DNA of 6,516 nucleotides, taken from the NCBI GenBank assembly GCA_048594975.1, contig JBMDXQ010000034.1, forward strand, positions 1 through 6,516, given 5' to 3'. Made by a program: the position numbers and the translations under genes. How positions within the stretch are numbered: position 1 is the first letter of the stretch; each line of letters opens with the position of its first letter. Positions 1 to 6,516 of this stretch are shown here, piece after piece. The stretch is from JBMDXB01 sp048594975. GTDB lineage: Bacteria; Acidobacteriota; Vicinamibacteria; Vicinamibacterales; 2-12-FULL-66-21. The notes beneath the pieces were generated by a model, which saw nothing but the letters and a program-made list of their open reading frames with translations, ran no database searches and was not told the DNA's origin.

Positions 1-1
1 C

Positions 2-385
2 ATGGGTCGGCTCGCCGGTCGGAGAATCGTGCAGAATCTGGGCCGTCCGCGACCGCCGGATGACGAGGCGCGCACGACAATCGTCCCCGCTGACACCGGT
101 TTCAGTGACTCGGAGTGCCTGAAGTGCCACGACACTGCCAGAGACGTCAGACGGCAACGCCCCGGCTACTGGCACTGCGAGCAGTCGCACGCCAAATCGC
201 TCTCGCGGCAGTACCCTTGCTCGTCGTGCCATGGCGATCTCTTTCCTTATCGGGGCAGTGCTCACCGGATGGACGGGGCGTCGATGGTCGCGTACTGCCG
301 CGCCTGTCACGGTGTCCAGCCGCGGCAGGGTCCGCCCGCGCGCCCCGGAGATAGACAGCAAGAGTCCGACCCGTCGTCCGAGTGA
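2..385 (+). CDS. Multiheme c-type cytochrome, C-terminal fragment (5' end outside window)
   Basis: The visible 127 residues hold three CxxCH haem c attachment motifs: CLKCH at about 39-43, CSSCH at 73-77 and CRACH at 99-103. Extra histidines at 47 equivalents are absent, but H58, H63 and H88 lie between the motifs and could serve as distal haem ligands, as in bis-His multiheme cytochromes. Such proteins are exported through Sec, matured in the periplasm and carry electrons. An ATG is at base 2, but what follows is charged and polar with no signal peptide, so the true start is most likely upstream and this is the end of a longer protein. The last 20 or so residues are rich in Pro, Arg, Ser and Asp, lack haem motifs and look like a disordered tail. 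The stop is TGA at 383-385, 69 bases before the preferred start of the next gene. The subfamily cannot be named from this fragment. The dense spacing of three motifs in 65 residues makes a chance reading frame unlikely. Confidence 0.68.
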   Translation: MGRLAGRRIVQNLGRPRPPDDEARTTIVPADTGFSDSECLKCHDTARDVRRQRPGYWHCEQSHAKSLSRQYPCSSCHGDLFPYRGSAHRMDGASMVAYCRACHGVQPRQGPPARPGDRQQESDPSSE

Positions 386-441
386 TGGCGCTCGGGCATT
401 CCGTCGATGGTTCGAGGCCCTTCGTGCATGGGCGCGCATCA

Positions 442-447
442 TAGAAT
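442..447 (+). promoter_or_regulatory. Possible -10 element before the nucleoside kinase gene
   Basis: TAGAAT differs from the TATAAT consensus at one position and ends 7 bases before the ATG at 455. Transcription would then start at or next to that ATG and give a leaderless mRNA. This agrees with the absence of a Shine-Dalgarno sequence before any candidate start (407, 428, 446, 455). No convincing -35 hexamer is seen 15-18 bases upstream, so this is a tentative call resting on one hexamer. Confidence 0.3.
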
Positions 448-454
448 GGCAATC

Positions 455-2215
455 ATGGTGCGGCAGCGCGGCGCGGTTCGGCCCTCGACGTCAAGGACCG
501 ACGTCAAGGCAACTTTTCCGGACGGCAGGGTGTTCGAAGGTCCGCTGGGCACGACCCTGGAACAGTTCATCCGCGCGGCGTACCCGGACGCGCCCGCACC
601 AATCGCCGCGGCGCTCCAGGACGGACGGCTCCGGGAGCTGTCGGCCGAGCTGACTCGCGACGCGGAGCTGGTGCCGATCGCCATCGATCAGGACGATGGC
701 GCGCGCATCTTCCGCCGATCGCTGATCTTCCTCATGGTCACGGCCGCGGCGGAGGAATTCCCGGACGCCGAGCTCGTGGTGCAGCACTCGGTGCCAGGCT
801 TCGGCGGGTTCTACTGCGAGGTGCGGGCGCGGCCGCCGTTTTCGGATGCCGAGCTCGCCCGCATCGAGGCGCGGATGCGGGGCATCGTCGCTTCAGGCGC
901 CAGCATCTCCAAGCTGCGCGTGCCGCCGTCAGACGCCGTCGCGCTGTTCGCCGAGCGGGGCGAGCTGGACAAGGCGCTGCTCTTCAGCCAGATCGGAACG
1001 GCCACGGTGCCGATGTACGAGCTGCGGGGCCGGAGGGACTACTACCAGGGCTACATGGTCACGGACGTCGGGTGTCTCGGGCCATTCGCGCTTCGCAACC
1101 ACCCGCCCGGCTTCGTCCTCCACTTCCCCCACCAGAACAAGCCCACGTGCGTGAACGAGGCGGCGCCGTACCCGAAGCTGTTCAAGGTGTTCGAGCGCGC
1201 CAACTACCTCCTCGAGCAGCTCGGCATCCGGAACGTGGGCGCGCTGAACGACGCGGTGGCGGGCGGGCGGCTGCCAGAGGTGTCGCTCGTCGCCGAAGCG
1301 ATGCACGAGGCGGCGGTCGCACAGATCGCACGCGACATCGCGTCGCATGCCGATCCGCCGATCAAGCTGGTGCTGGTCGCCGGCCCCTCCGCCTCGGGCA
1401 AGACGACGTTTTCGAAGCGGCTGGCCATTCAGCTGCTGGCGCGCGGTCTGAAGCCGTTTGCGCTGGCGGTGGACGACTACTTCCTGGACCGCGAGCTGAC
1501 GCCGCGCGACGCGCATGGCGAGCACGACTTCGAGTCGCTCGAGGCGATTGACCTCCCGCTCCTCAACCAGCACGTGCGCTCGCTCGTCGCCAGCCGGCCG
1601 ACGCAGCTGCCCCGCTACTCGTTCCTGCTCGGCCGCCGCGAGCACGGGCTCACGATGACGCTGCGCGAGGACAGCATCATCATCGTCGAAGGGATCCACG
1701 GGCTGAACCCGGCGCTCATCGCCGACGTTCCGCCGCACTCGATCTACCGCATCTACGTGTCGGCATTGACCCAGCTGAACCTCGATCGCCACAGCCGGAT
1801 CAGCACCAGCGACACGCGGCTTATCAGGCGAGTGGTGCGCGACGCGGCAACGCGCGGCAACAGCGCGACCGAGAGCCTGCGCCGCTGGATCTCGGTCGGG
1901 CGCGGCGAGAAGCAGCACATCTTTCCGTTCCAGGAGAACAGCGACGCCATCTTCGATTCGTCGCTGGTCCACGACCTCGCCGTGCTGCGGCCGTTTGCCG
2001 AGCCGCTGCTGCTCCAGGTGGAACGGGATCTCGCGGAGTACCGGGAGGCCCGCCGGCTGATCGGCCTGCTGCGCTGGTTCCGGCCCGCCTCGCCCGCCAA
2101 CGTCCCGGACAACTCGATCCTGCGCGAGTTCATCGGCGGGTCGATCCTGAAGGACTTCAGTATCTGGCCCGAGGCCGCGAAGCCATCGTCCGACCCGTCT
2201 CGTCGGACGGAATAG
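455..2215 (+). CDS. Nucleoside (uridine-like) kinase with N-terminal TGS and ThrRS-like domains
   Basis: This P-loop kinase of the phosphoribulokinase/uridine kinase family should transfer phosphate from a nucleoside triphosphate to a nucleoside in cytoplasmic salvage. Numbered from the ATG at 455 (586 aa), a TGS domain spans about 17-78. A region like the second additional domain of threonyl-tRNA synthetase follows, with HSVPGFGGFYCEV at 111-123. Next is a family-specific linker with GCLGPFALRNH at 206-216. The kinase domain holds the Walker A motif GPSASGKT at 310-317, the substrate-side VDDYF at 339-343, HDFE at 357-360 and the acidic EGIHGLN at 412-418. The HxxxH motif of the synthetase editing site is replaced by RRSLIF (87-92), so tRNA editing is not expected. 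In-frame ATGs at 407, 428 and 446 are alternative starts. I prefer 455 because a -10-like hexamer lies just ahead and the upstream residues look non-conserved. The gene stands apart from the cytochrome and converges with the beta-helix gene. The exact nucleoside substrate is not readable from sequence. Confidence 0.9.
   Translation: MVRQRGAVRPSTSRTDVKATFPDGRVFEGPLGTTLEQFIRAAYPDAPAPIAAALQDGRLRELSAELTRDAELVPIAIDQDDGARIFRRSLIFLMVTAAAEEFPDAELVVQHSVPGFGGFYCEVRARPPFSDAELARIEARMRGIVASGASISKLRVPPSDAVALFAERGELDKALLFSQIGTATVPMYELRGRRDYYQGYMVTDVGCLGPFALRNHPPGFVLHFPHQNKPTCVNEAAPYPKLFKVFERANYLLEQLGIRNVGALNDAVAGGRLPEVSLVAEAMHEAAVAQIARDIASHADPPIKLVLVAGPSASGKTTFSKRLAIQLLARGLKPFALAVDDYFLDRELTPRDAHGEHDFESLEAIDLPLLNQHVRSLVASRPTQLPRYSFLLGRREHGLTMTLREDSIIIVEGIHGLNPALIADVPPHSIYRIYVSALTQLNLDRHSRISTSDTRLIRRVVRDAATRGNSATESLRRWISVGRGEKQHIFPFQENSDAIFDSSLVHDLAVLRPFAEPLLLQVERDLAEYREARRLIGLLRWFRPASPANVPDNSILREFIGGSILKDFSIWPEAAKPSSDPSRRTE
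2187..2209. terminator. Stem-loop at the end of the kinase gene, between convergent genes
   Basis: CGTCCGAC (2187-2194) and GTCGGACG (2202-2209) form a perfect 8-bp inverted repeat with a 7-base loop, extendable by one G-T pair. It lies inside the last codons of the kinase, ending 3 bases before the TAG stop, and about 43 bases past the stop of the opposite-strand beta-helix gene. No T-run follows on either strand, so it is not a standard intrinsic terminator. It may help end transcription or protect the 3' ends of both convergent mRNAs. The other 37 bases between the two genes show nothing else. Confidence 0.35.
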
Positions 2216-2252
2216 ATCGGCGGAGGGCGGGAGTTCAGTTCGGCCGCATTAA

Positions 2253-3989
2253 TCAGCGAGGCGGGCCGAGCACGTGTCGCAAGGTCAGCCCGAGGTCAGC
2301 CGGCGCCGCGAAGGTCCGCCATTCACGAACGACCTGACCTGAAGGTGAAGACAACGACAGCAACGCTCCGGTTGCGGCGTCTCCAGCCGCGACGCCACGG
2401 ACCTTTTCCAGCGGCCAGTGGCCGGCATCCGAGACGACCGCCGCCAGTCTCGAATCGCCGTACAGCGCCATGGCCGCTTCAAGAAACACCAGCTGGCTGC
2501 GCGCGTCCGCAGGAGAGACGGCCGCTCGCAACGTCAACGTCCACCGGCCCGCCTGGGGCGCGGGCAGGGGGACGGCGGCATCGACGGGCGAGGCGCCGGC
2601 CGTCCGTCCGGCGAGCGGCGATCCCGCAAGCGGGCGCAGCAGCGGGTCCAGGCGGGGGTCGGCGAAGTCACCGCCGGCAGGATGCGAAAGTCTCTTCGCC
2701 TCGTGATCCCAATTCGGCCGTTCCACGCCCGCATACCAGTAGAGATTTCGTTCGAACGTGAGGCCCCGGCCGCTCACAATCATCGATGGCACGGCCGACA
2801 CGAACACGTTGTCGAACACCCGGTTCGCGCGGCTGTCCGCGTAGACGACGTCCCGCGCCTGAACGGCGGGCGCGTCGATGACCGGCGCCCAATAGAAGGT
2901 GTTGTTGTGCACCAGCACGCCGTCGAGCACGCCCCCGTCCCACGTGGTGATGTAGAGGTCCCCCTGGCGGAGCGCGAGTTTCGGACTGCGGCCGTTGTTC
3001 AGGCAGACGTTGTGCCGGAGGATGCTGTTGGTCGTCGCCTCCTTGGCTGCGGCGAAGACGGAGAGGCAGTAACCCTGGGCGTCGTGGCCGTAGTTGTGCT
3101 CCACGACGTTGTCGTCGTTTCCCCAATCGATGTCGTAGACCCCGCCGTCCACGCCGGGAGAATCGGTGAAGAAGCCCTCGGTGAGCCGGACGGTGCACCG
3201 GCGGCAGCGCCAGGTCCAGATGCCGTTGGGCGTGCCGATCGTCTCCTTCGGCTGCAGGCCGGTCAGCCACGCCGCGCTCTTCTCGATGAGACCGTCCTCG
3301 ACCTGGTAGAGGACGATGCCGTCGCCGGACACGTGGTGCACGAGCGTGTTCCGCACCGTCACGCGCCGCGCGCGCTGCTCCCGCGACGTGCCGATGACCA
3401 TCACGCCCGCCCACTGGGTGGTGTGATGGGCAACGACGCCGTCGATCACCACTTCCTCGATCGCGGCGCCGGGCGTGCCGTCCACGACCACGAGCCCGGT
3501 GCGCTTCGTCTTCGGCTCCCCCGCGACGTCGCGAACGATCACGTTGCGCAGCCGAAAGTGACGGAGGGAGCCGGTGTCGCCGCCGATATAGATCCCGTGC
3601 GGACTTCCGCCGGCCATCTCGATGTTCTCGATGTCCCAGCCCTGCTGGTTGAACAACCTCAGCGCGGCAGGCGCGTTGCCAGCGTCGATGACCGGAGGGG
3701 CGCCCTCGCCGTAGCTGCCGATCCGAATCGGCCGCGTGCGATCGCCCGATCCCCGGGGGGAGAGCATGCCGGGACAGCGCGTTCCGCGGCGGAGGAGCAC
3801 GGCGTCGCCGGGCGCGAAGACGGTAGTAGACACCTTCGCGAGCGTCCTCCAGGCCGTCGCGGGCGTTGTTCCGGGAGCCGCATCCGAGCCGGCGGCACAG
3901 TCGACGTAGTGGATCTCACCGAAGGCGACCGTCGCGGTCAGCAGGAGGATCGCGCAGCTCACCGGCGTGATGGCCACCGCACCCGGCAT
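2253..3989 (-). CDS. Secreted right-handed parallel beta-helix repeat protein
   Basis: The 578-residue protein starts with a hydrophobic signal sequence (about 1-24, core AILLLTATVAFG). Cleavage is likely after Gly24, so it should be exported. The n-region has no Lys or Arg, which is unusual. The mature start has the pattern YVDCAAGSD (28-36) followed by TPATAWRTLAKV (42-53), a hallmark of the DUF1565/pectate-lyase-like class. Residues about 95-430 contain short recurring units rich in Asn, Val, Ile and Gly, such as RLRNVIVRDV (146-155), RVTVRNTLVHHV (209-220) and NVVEHNYGHDAQGYC (294-308). These are typical coils of a right-handed beta-helix. Cysteines at 31, 72, 262, 265, 308 and 329 could form disulfides outside the cytoplasm; 262-265 is a CRRC motif. 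From about 455 on the sequence changes to an Ala/Pro-rich stretch and then a region of about 100 residues that I do not recognise. Proteins of this fold often bind or cleave polysaccharides, but no catalytic set can be assigned here. The start at 3989 is preferred because it gives the signal peptide. Confidence 0.85.
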   Translation of the reverse strand: MPGAVAITPVSCAILLLTATVAFGEIHYVDCAAGSDAAPGTTPATAWRTLAKVSTTVFAPGDAVLLRRGTRCPGMLSPRGSGDRTRPIRIGSYGEGAPPVIDAGNAPAALRLFNQQGWDIENIEMAGGSPHGIYIGGDTGSLRHFRLRNVIVRDVAGEPKTKRTGLVVVDGTPGAAIEEVVIDGVVAHHTTQWAGVMVIGTSREQRARRVTVRNTLVHHVSGDGIVLYQVEDGLIEKSAAWLTGLQPKETIGTPNGIWTWRCRRCTVRLTEGFFTDSPGVDGGVYDIDWGNDDNVVEHNYGHDAQGYCLSVFAAAKEATTNSILRHNVCLNNGRSPKLALRQGDLYITTWDGGVLDGVLVHNNTFYWAPVIDAPAVQARDVVYADSRANRVFDNVFVSAVPSMIVSGRGLTFERNLYWYAGVERPNWDHEAKRLSHPAGGDFADPRLDPLLRPLAGSPLAGRTAGASPVDAAVPLPAPQAGRWTLTLRAAVSPADARSQLVFLEAAMALYGDSRLAAVVSDAGHWPLEKVRGVAAGDAATGALLSLSSPSGQVVREWRTFAAPADLGLTLRHVLGPPR

Positions 3990-3997
3990 GGTTGTGC

Positions 3998-4003
3998 ACT
4001 TTA
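3998..4003 (-). promoter_or_regulatory. Possible -10 element before the beta-helix gene
   Basis: Read on the minus strand, TAAAGT ends 8 bases before the ATG at 3989. There is no purine-rich Shine-Dalgarno sequence between them (the spacer is GCACAACC). As with the kinase gene, this arrangement would give a leaderless transcript. A good -35 hexamer is not apparent at 16-18 bases upstream, so the call rests on the hexamer, its spacing and the repeated pattern. Confidence 0.27.
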
Positions 4004-4030
4004 CCGGAGCGGCGGCTCTTCGGGTACGTG

Positions 4031-4057
4031 AAAAAGGGCCGGCTTGCGCCGGCCCTT
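4031..4057 (-). terminator. Intrinsic (Rho-independent) terminator of the ribonucleotide reductase gene
   Basis: A perfect 10-bp stem (4034-4043 with 4048-4057) is very GC-rich, with the core GGGCCGGC. On the minus strand its 4-base loop reads GCAA, a stable GNRA-type tetraloop, and a run of five T follows (4035-4031, the first two inside the stem). The orientation matches the reductase gene, whose stop lies about 100 bases upstream. It separates that gene from the beta-helix gene on the same strand. This is the clearest regulatory element in the window. Confidence 0.85.
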
Positions 4058-4061
4058 GCCA

Positions 4062-4112
4062 GCAGCCCTGCAGGGCTGCGACTTCTGCTTCAACCAGCCC
4101 TGACAGGCTGCG
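4062..4112. repeat. Two related GC-rich palindromes (REP-like pair)
   Basis: The first unit is a perfect 18-base palindrome at 4062-4079, formed by GCAGCCCTG and its complement CAGGGCTGC. The second unit at 4095-4112 starts with the same CAGCCCTG, then has CAGGCTGCG, and forms an imperfect hairpin (CAGCC at 4095-4099 with GGCTG at 4106-4110). The units are 32 bases apart in the same orientation. The flanks also resemble each other: both are followed shortly by ACTTCTGCT or ACGACTGCT. They lie between the reductase stop and its terminator, so they would be transcribed into its 3' untranslated region. A short palindrome in two diverged copies in an intergenic region resembles REP-type dispersed repeats. 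One window cannot show whether it recurs in the genome. Confidence 0.55.
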
Positions 4113-4120
4113 CTACGACT

Positions 4121-4136
4121 GCTCGAGACCTCGAGC
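4121..4136. repeat. Short inverted repeat next to the palindrome pair
   Basis: GCTCGAG and CTCGAGC face each other across two bases, giving a hairpin of about six pairs with a four-base loop. It lies 24 bases past the reductase stop and next to the two palindromes. It may be part of a structured 3' untranslated region or simply a chance palindrome in GC-rich DNA. Confidence 0.35.
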
Positions 4137-4159
4137 CCCGAGCCGCGAGGCGCCGATCG

Positions 4160-6516
<2,357 letters not shown>

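Noticed and set aside
407..454. Upstream ATGs (407, 428, 446) as the kinase start
   Set aside because: No ribosome binding site precedes them and the extra residues look unlike conserved protein. They remain possible if the proposed -10 element is not real.
386..454. A small gene or riboswitch between the cytochrome and the kinase
   Set aside because: Only 69 bases are available and no stable stem-loop or short frame with a ribosome binding site is seen.
231..653. Plus-strand open frame of 140 codons bridging the cytochrome and the kinase
   Set aside because: It is Arg/Ser/Pro-rich, out of frame with both the haem motifs and the TGS domain, and has no ribosome binding site.
929..1972. Minus-strand open frame of 347 codons opposite the kinase
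   Set aside because: Its composition is that of an antisense shadow, and the plus strand carries a full set of kinase motifs over the same bases.
2418..4031. Long plus-strand open frame of 537 codons opposite the beta-helix gene
   Set aside because: It is rich in Arg, Val, Asp and His with no domain or export signal, as expected for the antisense of a GC-rich gene. The minus strand encodes a coherent signal peptide and beta-helix.

Overview
This GC-rich bacterial window has four protein-coding genes, two of them cut by the window edges, and one short intergenic region with stem-loops and small repeats. The gene mix is a periplasmic multiheme cytochrome, a TGS-domain nucleoside kinase, a secreted beta-helix protein and a large adenosylcobalamin-dependent ribonucleotide reductase. 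Together with the GC-rich third codon positions, this would fit a soil or sediment bacterium such as an Acidobacteriota (Vicinamibacteria-like) member. That placement is an inference from style and not from a marker gene.

Layout: (1) 2-385, plus strand: the 3' end of a c-type cytochrome gene with three CxxCH haem sites. (2) 455-2215, plus strand: a complete nucleoside (uridine-like) kinase with a TGS domain and a threonyl-tRNA-synthetase-like domain in front of the P-loop kinase domain. A 23-base hairpin lies over its 3' end. (3) 2253-3989, minus strand, convergent with the kinase: a secreted right-handed parallel beta-helix protein with a signal peptide. (4) 3990-4159: a 170-base intergenic region with an intrinsic terminator for the gene to its right, a pair of related GC-rich palindromes and another small inverted repeat. 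(5) 4160-6516, minus strand: most of a class II ribonucleotide reductase (NrdJ); its N-terminus lies beyond the right edge.

The kinase and the reductase both serve nucleotide supply: salvage phosphorylation of nucleosides, and oxygen-independent synthesis of deoxyribonucleotides. They are on opposite strands with another gene between them, so nothing shows co-transcription. The cytochrome and the beta-helix protein are exported and have no visible link to them. Both complete genes lack a clear Shine-Dalgarno sequence and carry a -10-like hexamer 7-8 bases before the preferred ATG, which hints at leaderless transcripts.

I see no mobile element, CRISPR array, RNA gene or defence system, and no clear sign of a new multi-gene system. 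The points most worth a second look are the degenerate editing-like domain of the kinase, the paired palindromes, the leaderless-start pattern and the uncharacterised C-terminal part of the beta-helix protein.
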